The notes under the pieces are model-generated. The model worked only from the letters and a program-made list of their open reading frames with translations, searched no databases and had not been told where the DNA came from. A stretch of 36,205 nucleotides of DNA, taken from positions 1 to 36,205 of the forward strand of contig JAIPGN010000006.1 of the NCBI GenBank assembly GCA_021735685.1, read 5' to 3'. The DNA is from Patescibacteria group bacterium (GTDB lineage: Bacteria > Patescibacteriota > Patescibacteriia > UBA2591 > UBA6264). A program made the position numbers and the translations under genes. Below, one piece after another: positions 1-7,272 of this stretch (the first letter of the stretch is position 1; every line of letters begins with the position of its first letter).

Positions 1-471
1 GTTTTTGCTCAAAATCTAAAATCTCAAATAAAAGGACTGGAGGAAAAATTGGATACTTTGCTTGACGCTCATTTGGACGGCACAATTACAAAAGAAGAAT
101 ACACCGCCAAAAAACAAAAAATCCTCAACCAAAAGATTGGGATTTCTGAAAAATTGAAGGATTTTGAGCAAAACGGCAATCATTGGCTCGAACCTGCCAA
201 AAAATTCATTTTAGACAGTAAACAAGCCGAAATTATCGCTTTTCAGGAAAATCTTTTTGAGAAAAAAGATTTTCTAAAAAAGATTGGCTCGAACCGAATT
301 TTGCGGGAACGGGAATTGGTTTTTGAGCCACGCGGAGCGTGGCAAATCCTTTTAAAATCAGACCTTAGCACCCGCAGGGCGCGTGCCGAGGCGCTTTGCG
401 CCGAGGCAACAAACGCCGAACATACAATTTGGCTCCGGAGGTGGGATTCGAACCCACGACAAACTGGTTAA
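1..471 (+). CDS. C-terminal part of a site-specific serine recombinase (partial, runs into tRNA-Asn)
   Basis: The frame is open from base 1, so the gene begins outside the window; the TTG at 49 is only an internal codon. The visible protein is a charged coiled coil containing DGTITKEEYTAKK and then KKIGSNRILRERELVFEP. This is the usual end of large serine recombinases, after the zinc-ribbon region, where a coiled coil is followed by a short strand-rich tail. The catalytic N-terminal domain is not visible. The tail looks altered: FEPRGAWQ is encoded by a GC-rich palindrome, a second palindrome follows, and the last 14 residues are antisense to tRNA-Asn, with the stop inside that gene. The natural C-terminus has therefore probably been lost or extended. 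Such recombinases move phages, integrative elements or cassettes. I am fairly sure of the family and unsure whether the gene is still active. Confidence 0.7.
   Translation, partial: VFAQNLKSQIKGLEEKLDTLLDAHLDGTITKEEYTAKKQKILNQKIGISEKLKDFEQNGNHWLEPAKKFILDSKQAEIIAFQENLFEKKDFLKKIGSNRILRERELVFEPRGAWQILLKSDLSTRRARAEALCAEATNAEHTIWLRRWDSNPRQTG
327..343. repeat. GC-rich palindrome inside the recombinase gene
   Basis: GCCACGC and GCGTGGC form a perfect 7-bp inverted repeat around GGA. It lies in frame and encodes PRGAW. It is much richer in G and C than the surrounding coding sequence, which suggests insertion of a small palindromic repeat tolerated near the C-terminus. Confidence 0.6.
385..407. repeat. 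Second GC-rich palindrome at the end of the recombinase frame
   Basis: GGCGC-TTT-GCGCC forms a hairpin, flanked by the direct repeat GCCGAGGC on both sides. It lies between the recognisable recombinase tail and tRNA-Asn, in sequence that encodes an alanine/arginine-rich stretch unlike the family. It could act as a weak terminator-like hairpin, but there is no T-run. Confidence 0.5.
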
Positions 472-505
472 CAGCCAGTTGCTCTGACCCCTGAGCTACT
501 CCGGA
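430..505 (-). tRNA. tRNA-Asn (anticodon GTT)
   Basis: The acceptor strand TCCGGAG (505-499) pairs with CTCCGGA (440-434), with discriminator G and encoded CCA at 432-430. The anticodon stem ACTGG/CCAGT encloses the loop CTGTTAA, giving anticodon GTT. The T arm has the usual GTGGGTTCGAATCCCAC. The gene appears complete and functional. It lies antisense to the end of the recombinase frame. A damaged second copy of its 5' half lies at 787-894, beyond the GIY-YIG gene. Confidence 0.97.
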
Positions 506-513
506 TCATTAAT

Positions 514-777
514 TTAAGATTGATGATTTTTGATTGATGATTTATTTTTTATATATTCACGACCAGAACCTGATTTGAGATATTTTTCGCGTTCACGAGC
601 GATAATTCTATTTTCCAATTTTTCAAAATAAATCAATTTAAATGGACCTCTATTCTTTGTTGAAGGCGTAGAGGCAACACCATTATTGTGTTCTTTAACC
701 CTTCTTTCTATATTATTAGTCATCCCGACATAAAACTTACCGTCTTTCTCGCTTTTCAAAACATAGACGAAATACAT
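514..777 (-). CDS. GIY-YIG nuclease-domain protein (UPF0213/YhbQ-like)
   Basis: The 87-residue protein starts MYFVYVLKS and has KFYVGMTNNIERRVKEHNNG, the GIY-YIG signature region: a strand with the first tyrosine, the YVG motif, and the arginine/histidine helix. The later glutamate near ENRIIAREREK fits the metal-binding residue of the fold. The whole protein is one small domain, typical of stand-alone UPF0213 proteins. These are predicted nucleases whose cellular role is poorly settled. The gene lies exactly between intact tRNA-Asn and a relic of that tRNA's 5' half. This suggests it belongs to a small mobile insertion, since GIY-YIG is also a homing-endonuclease fold. Its last residues (KSSIKNHQS) resemble the end of the gene at 924-1283. 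Confidence 0.85.
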   Translation of the reverse strand: MYFVYVLKSEKDGKFYVGMTNNIERRVKEHNNGVASTPSTKNRGPFKLIYFEKLENRIIAREREKYLKSGSGREYIKNKSSIKNHQS

Positions 778-801
778 AGTTAATTATTAACAGCCAGTTG
801 C

Positions 802-839
802 CCCTCCTTCAGCGAGTGAACTCGCTTACGGCGGGTAAA
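802..839. repeat. Palindromic insert 1 in the tRNA-Asn relic
   Basis: This 38-bp insert contains the 7-bp inverted repeat AGCGAGT-GA-ACTCGCT, flanked by CCCTCC on one side and GGCGGG on the other; these extend the hairpin with one mismatch. Both boundaries are exact against the intact tRNA and no target duplication is visible. It resembles the small mobile palindromes common in CPR genomes. Confidence 0.7.
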
Positions 840-850
840 TCTGACCCCTG

Positions 851-882
851 TCCTCCTGTGAGGCGGATCAGCCTTTGGCTGA
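851..882. repeat. Palindromic insert 2 in the tRNA-Asn relic
   Basis: This 32-bp insert contains TCAGCC-TTT-GGCTGA, a perfect 6-bp hairpin, next to a smaller CCTC-CTGT-GAGG hairpin. The boundaries are unambiguous against the intact tRNA-Asn. It differs from insert 1 in the core hairpin but shares the CCTCCT and GGCGG blocks. Confidence 0.7.
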
Positions 883-923
883 AGCTACTCCGAAACAGTA
901 ATTTATGATTTACGATTTAAGAA

Positions 924-1283
924 TTATGATTGATTATTTTTAATTGACGATTTGCGTGAAGAAACCATAATCGCCACAATCTCGTTAGTTTCTTTCAATA
1001 AAGCATTCAAAAAATCGCTTTTTATTATAGCATTCTTTTTAATAATTTCAAGCCAAAAGGCTGATTCATCAGCTTCTTCAATAACAACGCCAAGCTTTGA
1101 TATAAACTCCGCTTTTGATCGAGAACGACAAACGGCTCTATAGTTAGCTCCAACCGAAGTTCCGCTTCTAATTAATTGATTTCCTATCACTCGCCCCTCC
1201 ATTGTATTTGGCAACATTTTCACTAATTTAATTATACTCAAGGCATATTCTTTTGTTCTCTCCTTCAAAATTTCCGAGTTCAT
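924..1283 (-). CDS. Four-helix-bundle protein (TIGR02436 / rRNA-IVS type)
   Basis: The 119-residue protein contains RVIGNQLIRSGTSVGANYRA followed by a helix with KAEFISKLGVVIEEADES and WLEIIKK. This is the diagnostic pattern of the four-helix-bundle family first seen encoded in intervening sequences of 23S rRNA genes. Members are small, have no known enzymatic motif and form pentameric bundles; their function is unknown. The length is normal for the family. The gene lies between the tRNA-Asn relic and rpoD, in the same accessory patch as the GIY-YIG gene. Its final codons (KSSIKNNQS) come from an AT-rich repeat also found at the end of that gene. Both may have arrived as small mobile insertions. 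Confidence 0.85.
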   Translation of the reverse strand: MNSEILKERTKEYALSIIKLVKMLPNTMEGRVIGNQLIRSGTSVGANYRAVCRSRSKAEFISKLGVVIEEADESAFWLEIIKKNAIIKSDFLNALLKETNEIVAIMVSSRKSSIKNNQS

Positions 1284-1318
1284 AATTAAATCTTAAATTT
1301 TAAATCTTAAATTTTAAA

Positions 1319-2620
1319 TTAATAATAGTCTTGAATCTTTTTAATGCCTTTTAATTGCCGTATTCTCTCCAACGCCCTGGCTTCAATCTGCCTAATCCTT
1401 TCCCTGGTTACTCCAAAAACCTGCCCCACCTCTTCTAAAGTGTGAGCCACTCCATCTGATAAACCAAACCTGATATCTAAAATTTTCTGCTCCCGCGGAG
1501 AAAGATCAACAATAATCTCCTTAATATATTTACGCAATAAAACTAAAGCTGCAGCTCGATCTGGGGCCATAGTCTTGATATCCTCAATGAAATCAACTAA
1601 TTCCGACTCTTTGCCGTCATCATCGCCTCCAATAGTAGTCTCTAAAGAAATAACATCTTGAGAAATTTTCATTAAATAACGAGCTTCACTGGTTTCAATC
1701 TCTAGCTCAGCAGCTATCTCTTCTGGCGTCGGCTTTCTTCCTAATTGTTGTAATAAATAGCGGTCAGCGCGATGAAATTTTCCTAAAATTTCAACTACAT
1801 GTACTGGGATTCGAACAGTTCGTGATTGGTCAGCCAAAGATCTAATAATGGCCTGCCGAATCCACCAAGTGGCATAAGTAGAAAATTTATAACCCCTTTT
1901 CCAATCATATTTTTCTACAGCACGAAATAAACCAATATTGCCTTCTTGAATTAAATCTAAAAAAGTTAAACCATAACCAGCAAACTTTTTGGCAATGCTA
2001 ACCACTAACCTCAAATTAGCTTCAATTAATTTTTGGGCCGCCTTTTTGTCCCCAGCATCTTTTTTTTGAGCCAATTCTACCTCTTCCTCAGAATCAATTA
2101 AAGGCACGTGACCAATTTCTTTAAGATACATTTGAATAGAGTCAGCCGAAAGCTTAGTGAGGTCAAAAAAGAGCTCTCCTTTCTTTTCTTTTTTTTCCGA
2201 AGAAAGGCTTAAAAGATCATTATCAGATTCCATCACTTGAATACCAGCTTTCTTTACCTCCTCTAGAAAGGCCTCGTAATCGGGCAAATATTTTTCTACT
2301 CGTGGAAAAGCATAAAGAATTTCATTTTGAGTGATAAATCCCCTTTGTTTTCCTTTAGCCATCAACTCTTGGGCTGCTTCTTGGGGCCACTGAAAACGAG
2401 AAGCTCTTTTCTTTTTTGGAGAAGTCTTTTTTGCTTTCTTTTTTTGAGGTTTCTTAATAACCTTCTTACTTGTTTTTTTGCTTTTTGAGCCAGCTTTCTT
2501 TTTTAAAGAAACACTAGCCTTGGTTTTCTTGCGAGAAGAAACCTTTCTAGCTTTTTTTCTCTTAGAAGAAGAGAACTTCTTATTTTTTTTACTCTTAGAA
2601 GAAGAGGTTTTCTTTTTCAT
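1319..2620 (-). CDS. rpoD: Primary sigma factor of RNA polymerase (RpoD/SigA)
   Basis: This is the housekeeping sigma-70 factor, directing RNA polymerase to -35/-10 promoters. After a lysine/serine-rich N-terminal tail of about 75 residues comes a short region 1.1-like segment ([19 protein letters not shown]), then region 1.2 ([16 protein letters not shown]). Region 2 contains [20 protein letters not shown], the -10 recognition and melting helix. Region 3 follows, then region 4 with [20 protein letters not shown], the -35 helix-turn-helix. The 433-residue length is typical. It starts 4 bases after the dnaG stop, the classic dnaG-rpoD pair, but rpsU is absent. The basic tail is unusual and could contact nucleic acid. 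Confidence 0.98.
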   Translation of the reverse strand: MKKKTSSSKSKKNKKFSSSKRKKARKVSSRKKTKASVSLKKKAGSKSKKTSKKVIKKPQKKKAKKTSPKKKRASRFQWPQEAAQELMAKGKQRGFITQNEILYAFPRVEKYLPDYEAFLEEVKKAGIQVMESDNDLLSLSSEKKEKKGELFFDLTKLSADSIQMYLKEIGHVPLIDSEEEVELAQKKDAGDKKAAQKLIEANLRLVVSIAKKFAGYGLTFLDLIQEGNIGLFRAVEKYDWKRGYKFSTYATWWIRQAIIRSLADQSRTVRIPVHVVEILGKFHRADRYLLQQLGRKPTPEEIAAELEIETSEARYLMKISQDVISLETTIGGDDDGKESELVDFIEDIKTMAPDRAAALVLLRKYIKEIIVDLSPREQKILDIRFGLSDGVAHTLEEVGQVFGVTRERIRQIEARALERIRQLKGIKKIQDYY

Positions 2621-2624
2621 AATT

Positions 2625-4433
2625 TTAATCTGCTAAATCTTGAGATATTTTTGTTATCCTTTTACTAGCTTTTTCAATTAATTTTTTTTGACCAGCTTTC
2701 TCCGCTTCCCTTAATTCATTCATAGCTTCATCCATTCTTGCCCGCAAATATTTCTTTTTCAAAGCCAAGAAAAAGGAAGAAATGGCTTGGCTAATTTCAA
2801 TATCATTACTCTCGGTAAAATTCTTTTCGGCTAGAAATAATAAGAAATCATAATAATTCTCTAATTTGCGATCCTTTATCTTATTCTTGATCTTAAGTTG
2901 ATCAATTTTTTTATATTTTTGATAATAATCTCTAATCAATCCTGCTATTTTTTGAGATTCCAAAGAGGGAAAAATATCCAATAATAAATTTTGCTTTTTA
3001 AAAAATTCAGCTCCCAATTTAGGGTTTTTTAAAACTAAACCCAAAAATCCCTTAGCAGATTGCTCTTCCATAGACTCCTTTTCTTTTGTTGGCTTCTTGA
3101 CCTCTCGAGAATTAGAATAAGAATAAGGAGTTTTCATCTTTTGTAAAGCATCTCGCAAAAAAACCTCTGAGACTGACAATTCTTCGGCCAATTTCCTTAA
3201 CCATAAACCCTGTTCCACTGAATCTCCAAGCTTAGCAATAACTGGTAGAAGTTTTTTGGTAATTTCTTTTTTGTCTTCGATTTTTAATAATTGCTTGCCT
3301 TTACTTTGGTAGGGCTGGAAGGCTGAAGAAAAATAATATTCCATAATTGGCAAAGATTCGATCAAAGCCTTTTTCCACCCTTTGCCATCCTTTTGAATAA
3401 ATTCATCCGGATCCTTGTGCTTGCCTAAATTAACAATTTTAACATTTAATCCTTGGCCTAAAAGAACATCAATGCCTCTCTTAGTAGCGTTCTGGCCCGC
3501 CATATCCATATCAAAGGCCAAAAGGATATTAGGGGCATAACGTTTCAAAAGCTGAGCTTGTTCTGTGGTCAAAGCAGTTCCTGAAGAGCAAATCGTGTTT
3601 TTGTAACCAGCCTGATGACAAGCCAAAACATCCATATTGCCTTCAACTAAAATAAAATATTTTTTCTTTTTGGCTTCTAATTTAGCTTTATCCAAGCCAT
3701 AAAGAACCCGACTCTTGTTGTAAATCTCTGTTTCCGGAGTATTGATATATTTAGCTATTTCTCTTTCCTCTTTTTTCTTTTTGCTCGGCAAAACCCTACC
3801 AGTAAAACCAACCACCTGACCGTGAGCATCATTGATTGGAAACATAAGCCGACAACGAAAACGATCATAATAACCAGAACCCTTTTGTTTAGAAACCACT
3901 AATCCCGCCGCTTCTATTTCTGAGCCTTGATATTTTCTTTTGCTCAAAAACTTAAATAAAGTATCCCATTGGTCAGGAACAAAACCTAATTGAAATGCAG
4001 CAATAGTTTGAGAAGAAACTCCTCGTTTTTCTAAATATTTTCGTGCTTCTTCTGCGGAAGATGATTCTAGTAAAATCTTGTGATAAAATTTAGCGCTTAG
4101 TTCACAAATATCCAATAATTTTGTTCTCTGACTAGTATTATGAGAATCGTATTGCTTGATTTCCACCCCAGCTTTCTCAGCTAAAATTCTCAAAGCTTCG
4201 GGAAAATCAACTCCTTCAATTTTTTGAATAAAACTAAACATATCTCCTCCCTCCCCACAACCAAAGCAGTGATAAATTTGTCGGTCTGGAGAAACAAAAA
4301 AGGAGGGGGTCTTTTCTTGATGAAAAGGGCATAAGCCACGAAAATTACTCCCGCTTTGTTTTAATTGCACATACTCAGAAACAACATCCAAAATATCTAA
4401 TTTGGACTTTATCTCTTCAACGTGATCAGCCAT
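2625..4433 (-). CDS. dnaG: DNA primase DnaG
   Basis: DnaG makes RNA primers for replication. The N-terminal zinc finger is complete, with ligands C35, H38, C56 and C59 within [12 protein letters not shown] and [11 protein letters not shown]. The catalytic core contains YLEKRGVS and FNINDAHG-like motifs, then the TOPRIM residues in [17 protein letters not shown] and [17 protein letters not shown], where the acidic residues bind metal. The C-terminal part, about residues 440-602, is helical and probably contacts the DnaB helicase. The 602-residue length is normal. No Shine-Dalgarno motif precedes the ATG, only AT-rich sequence. It is co-directional with rpoD (4-base gap) and follows the serpin gene with an 18-base gap, so transcription may be shared. 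Confidence 0.97.
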   Translation of the reverse strand: MADHVEEIKSKLDILDVVSEYVQLKQSGSNFRGLCPFHQEKTPSFFVSPDRQIYHCFGCGEGGDMFSFIQKIEGVDFPEALRILAEKAGVEIKQYDSHNTSQRTKLLDICELSAKFYHKILLESSSAEEARKYLEKRGVSSQTIAAFQLGFVPDQWDTLFKFLSKRKYQGSEIEAAGLVVSKQKGSGYYDRFRCRLMFPINDAHGQVVGFTGRVLPSKKKKEEREIAKYINTPETEIYNKSRVLYGLDKAKLEAKKKKYFILVEGNMDVLACHQAGYKNTICSSGTALTTEQAQLLKRYAPNILLAFDMDMAGQNATKRGIDVLLGQGLNVKIVNLGKHKDPDEFIQKDGKGWKKALIESLPIMEYYFSSAFQPYQSKGKQLLKIEDKKEITKKLLPVIAKLGDSVEQGLWLRKLAEELSVSEVFLRDALQKMKTPYSYSNSREVKKPTKEKESMEEQSAKGFLGLVLKNPKLGAEFFKKQNLLLDIFPSLESQKIAGLIRDYYQKYKKIDQLKIKNKIKDRKLENYYDFLLFLAEKNFTESNDIEISQAISSFFLALKKKYLRARMDEAMNELREAEKAGQKKLIEKASKRITKISQDLAD

Positions 4434-4451
4434 AAAATATTAAATAAATAA

Positions 4452-5735
4452 TTATTCTTGATTGGGATTCATCACCCGACCTAAGAACAAAATATTACCT
4501 GAATCTTTTTGTTGAATCATGAAGATAAAAGGATGATCAGCTCGGAAAACTGGAATTTTTGAACCTGGTCCAGCGCTAAGCAATTCCATTACCACCGCAG
4601 TAGCGGCGGCGGCCTCTGTCCCCTCTTCATTGACATCAACAAAGGCCTGATGAATTACTTCACTGATGAACAAATCTTTTTCTCCAGTCATGCCAGAAAA
4701 ATCAGCTAAATTAGAAAAAGCAGAAGACATGCCCAAATCTGATAAATCTTTCTTCATAAAATATTTAGTCTCAAATTTAAACTTAGGTAAATAAACCTTC
4801 ACTCTCTGTTCTCTTAACTCTTCTTTCCATTCTTCTATTTTCTCTACGATCAAAGTGTCTCCTAAGGCGTCAATATCATTCCCTTGTGGCAAAAAAATCA
4901 ACATTGACAATTCTTCTCCCTGATAAGGTAATTCCAAAATTTGTAACTGCTCATTTTCGAGATAATTAAACTCGGCCTCTTCGTCTGTACGTTGCATCAT
5001 TTCTGCCCTAACAACTTCACTTTCAGAAACCTTGAAATCCCTTTCCGTAGTTTGATCTTGATCAAACTCTTGTAACCAATTTCCCTTAAAATAAATAGCG
5101 TTAGTTAAAATTAGCCTAGTTAAGGGATTAATAGCACCAGCAGGGATTAAATCTTTAATTTTATCCTCGGTTTGTTCCCCTACCCAATCGTTAATAGTAA
5201 GACGTGATTCCTCGGCATTATTCTTAAAATCAAGATTAGTTATCTCAGCACCATAATATCTGTTAACTAAATTAAAATACTCAGTCAAAAATTCAAAATC
5301 TTCTTCAGCCCACAAAGCATTAGCTACCCTTAACTGATAATCCTTATCTTCTTGATTAATCACCTGATTGAGACTCTGGTAACCGCTTCTTAAATATTCT
5401 TCGCTCTCCGGAAAATGAAAAACAGATCTCATTTCTTCGGCAGTTTCTCCCCGAGCTCCTTCGTAAGTCATGGCTAAGGCACTAGAAATGCTATAGGGAG
5501 AGAAAAATATATTACCCTCTTCCTGTGCTTGATACCTCTGATAAAGATCAAGAGCAAATTCATTGTTAGCGATCACCACTTCTATTAGAGCTTCTTCTTG
5601 ACTGGCTGTTCCTAATTCTTCCTCTGGAGGAACCAACTCCATTTCTTTGGGAACGCAAGCCGTTACAAAAATACCTAAAAAAGCAAACATTAATAACAAG
5701 CTTGTAGTTTTGAAAAAACTTTTCTTTTTAATCAT
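4452..5735 (-). CDS. Lipoprotein serpin (serine protease inhibitor family)
   Basis: The 427-residue protein begins with a lipoprotein signal: basic start, hydrophobic stretch, lipobox VTAC with C27. The rest is a full serpin fold: FFSPYSISSALAMTYEGARG, NAIYFKGNW and the C-terminal ADHPFIFMIQ...ILFLGRV. The reactive-centre hinge reads EEGTEAAAATAVV; small residues here are typical of inhibitory serpins, which trap proteases by loop insertion. Counting from the conserved hinge glycine as P15, the predicted P1-P1' bond is Leu-Ser, suggesting a chymotrypsin-, elastase- or subtilisin-like target. It is probably anchored on the outer face of the membrane. It lies between a Nudix gene and dnaG, which says nothing about its target. 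The family is certain; inhibition of a particular protease is inferred. Confidence 0.95.
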   Translation of the reverse strand: MIKKKSFFKTTSLLLMFAFLGIFVTACVPKEMELVPPEEELGTASQEEALIEVVIANNEFALDLYQRYQAQEEGNIFFSPYSISSALAMTYEGARGETAEEMRSVFHFPESEEYLRSGYQSLNQVINQEDKDYQLRVANALWAEEDFEFLTEYFNLVNRYYGAEITNLDFKNNAEESRLTINDWVGEQTEDKIKDLIPAGAINPLTRLILTNAIYFKGNWLQEFDQDQTTERDFKVSESEVVRAEMMQRTDEEAEFNYLENEQLQILELPYQGEELSMLIFLPQGNDIDALGDTLIVEKIEEWKEELREQRVKVYLPKFKFETKYFMKKDLSDLGMSSAFSNLADFSGMTGEKDLFISEVIHQAFVDVNEEGTEAAAATAVVMELLSAGPGSKIPVFRADHPFIFMIQQKDSGNILFLGRVMNPNQE

Positions 5736-5743
5736 GATAATAT

Positions 5744-6232
5744 TTAATTAATTTTATTTTTTAAAATTTTAATTGCTGGATACATCACAAAATGACATTT
5801 TTTCTGACCAATCTCTTCCAAGGGAACCCATTCTACTCTTTCCACTTCATTGGGCTCTAAAGAATTAATTACCTCTTTGTCCTGCTTTAAAGAAGTAAGG
5901 TTAGCTTCATAAATCAAATTAATGGAATGACAAAATTTTTGCATACAGTAAAAATTCGTTTCTCCCACATAAAATGGTTTTGTCCCTTTAATCTTAACAC
6001 GATAGCCGGTTTCTTCATAACATTCTCTAATAATTCCCTCTTCAACAGATTCATCTAAATTAATTTCTCCGCCCGGTAGAATCCAAATATCTTTATTGTA
6101 CTGAGGAACTACTAAAAGAATTTTTTTCTGTGGAGACCTGATTAAACCGTAAGCAGAAATCCTCCAAAAAACCTGATCTCCTTTTTTTCTTTTAATTAAT
6201 TGCTGATTAACGTCGAAAAAATCATTATTCAT
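5744..6232 (-). CDS. Nudix hydrolase
   Basis: The Nudix box is complete: a G of GGEINLD, then E, then RECYEETGY, matching GX5EX7REUXEEXGU, so the metal-binding glutamates are present. Nudix enzymes cleave nucleoside diphosphates linked to another moiety; the substrate cannot be read from sequence. I chose the ATG at 6232 (MNNDFF), because the longer frame needs a TTG at 6250 and the domain does not require the extra residues. The protein is then 162 residues. It lies between tRNA-Ser(TGA) upstream and the serpin downstream, with 8 bases to the serpin start. It has no signal peptide and is probably cytoplasmic. Confidence 0.92.
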   Translation of the reverse strand: MNNDFFDVNQQLIKRKKGDQVFWRISAYGLIRSPQKKILLVVPQYNKDIWILPGGEINLDESVEEGIIRECYEETGYRVKIKGTKPFYVGETNFYCMQKFCHSINLIYEANLTSLKQDKEVINSLEPNEVERVEWVPLEEIGQKKCHFVMYPAIKILKNKIN

Positions 6233-6267
6233 GGAAAAAATTATAAACAAACCCTTGGTAAAAATTC

Positions 6268-6359
<92 letters not shown>

Positions 6360-6368
6360 TTGATAAAC

Positions 6369-7235
6369 TTATTTTTGATAAAAATGTCTTCTTAATTGCC
6401 CGCAACCAGCTTTAATATCAGTTCCCTTGGAAATGAAACGGCAAGTTTCTATTTCGTGCGAATGTAAGATTTTCTCAAAAAGATCAAATTTACTTATTTT
6501 AGATGGCTCTAAACCACTACAATTACCATTAAGACTACTTAATTTAACAATAAAAGGATAGGGTTTTATTAATTTCGCCAGCTCAAGAGCGTTTTCCGAA
6601 GAATCGTTTAAATCTTTAATCAAAATATAATTAACTTTCATTGGGGCTTTCTTGATCTCAGCAAAACTCTTTAAAGCCTCTAACCCCAACTTAATCGGTT
6701 GAGCAGAAGGAAGTATTTTCTTTCGTAATTTATCATTAGGGGCGTGTAAAGAAAAATGCAACTTCAAAGCAAGGTTAATGTCTTCTTCAGATAACTTTTT
6801 CATTAAGTCTGGCCTAGTCCCCAAGGTGGAAATAGTTGCCCGAGAATTAGGAAAAATTTTAGCTAAATTTTTAATACTCTCTACCACATTCTCGTAATTC
6901 AAAAGAGGTTCTCCCATTCCCATATATGATAATAGAATTTTCTTACCTTTTAACCGACCTTCTTTTTTTAAAAAAGAGAAAACATTCTTGATCTGATCTT
7001 CTATTTCTTGGGCAGTTAAATTACGAAAAAAAGCTTGATCAGCTTGCAAAGAGTCAATTGACTCTGCAGTGACGCAAAAAATACAACCCATAGAACAACC
7101 AATCTGACAAGAAATGCAAATTATCTCTTCGTCTAAATCATAATAACCCGTTTCAATAATATGATTATCTTTGGTTTGTTGTAAAAACTTAATACTTTTC
7201 TGATCTTTTGATTCTAAAAATTTTAATAATTCCAT
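6369..7235 (-). CDS. RlmN/Cfr-family radical SAM rRNA methyltransferase
   Basis: The radical SAM cluster motif is CSMGCIFC (C47, C51, C54). RlmN-type enzymes methylate C2 of A2503 in 23S rRNA through two further cysteines; the equivalents here are C40, seven residues before the cluster as in RlmN, and C278 in AGCGQL near the C-terminus. YMGMGEPLLNYENV and the SAM-binding strand TISTLGTRP also fit RlmN. At 288 residues it is much shorter than E. coli RlmN, lacking most of the N-terminal accessory domain that contacts substrate RNA. C8 methylation (Cfr-like) or an altered substrate cannot be excluded. The gene lies 9 bases upstream of tRNA-Ser(TGA). Confidence 0.9.
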   Translation of the reverse strand: MELLKFLESKDQKSIKFLQQTKDNHIIETGYYDLDEEIICISCQIGCSMGCIFCVTAESIDSLQADQAFFRNLTAQEIEDQIKNVFSFLKKEGRLKGKKILLSYMGMGEPLLNYENVVESIKNLAKIFPNSRATISTLGTRPDLMKKLSEEDINLALKLHFSLHAPNDKLRKKILPSAQPIKLGLEALKSFAEIKKAPMKVNYILIKDLNDSSENALELAKLIKPYPFIVKLSSLNGNCSGLEPSKISKFDLFEKILHSHEIETCRFISKGTDIKAGCGQLRRHFYQK

Positions 7236-7272
7236 TTTTTGTCAAAAATTAAACTAAGAACATTAAATAAAT

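Larger units (their letters stand above)
787..894 (-). pseudogene. Relic of the 5' half of tRNA-Asn, interrupted by two palindromic inserts
   Basis: On the minus strand, segments 894-883, 850-840 and 801-787 join to give a 38-nt sequence identical to positions 1-38 of the intact tRNA-Asn except for one base, T for C at position 2. Two inserts (851-882 and 802-839) break the D arm between positions 12/13 and 23/24. Homology stops after the anticodon-loop AA. The rest of the tRNA is missing and the GIY-YIG gene starts 10 bases further on. It cannot make a functional tRNA. High identity despite the inserts suggests a fairly recent duplication. Confidence 0.88.

Noticed and set aside
952-1143. 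Open frame on the plus strand opposite the four-helix-bundle gene
   Set aside because: It lies entirely antisense to a recognisable gene, has no family match and no start signal.
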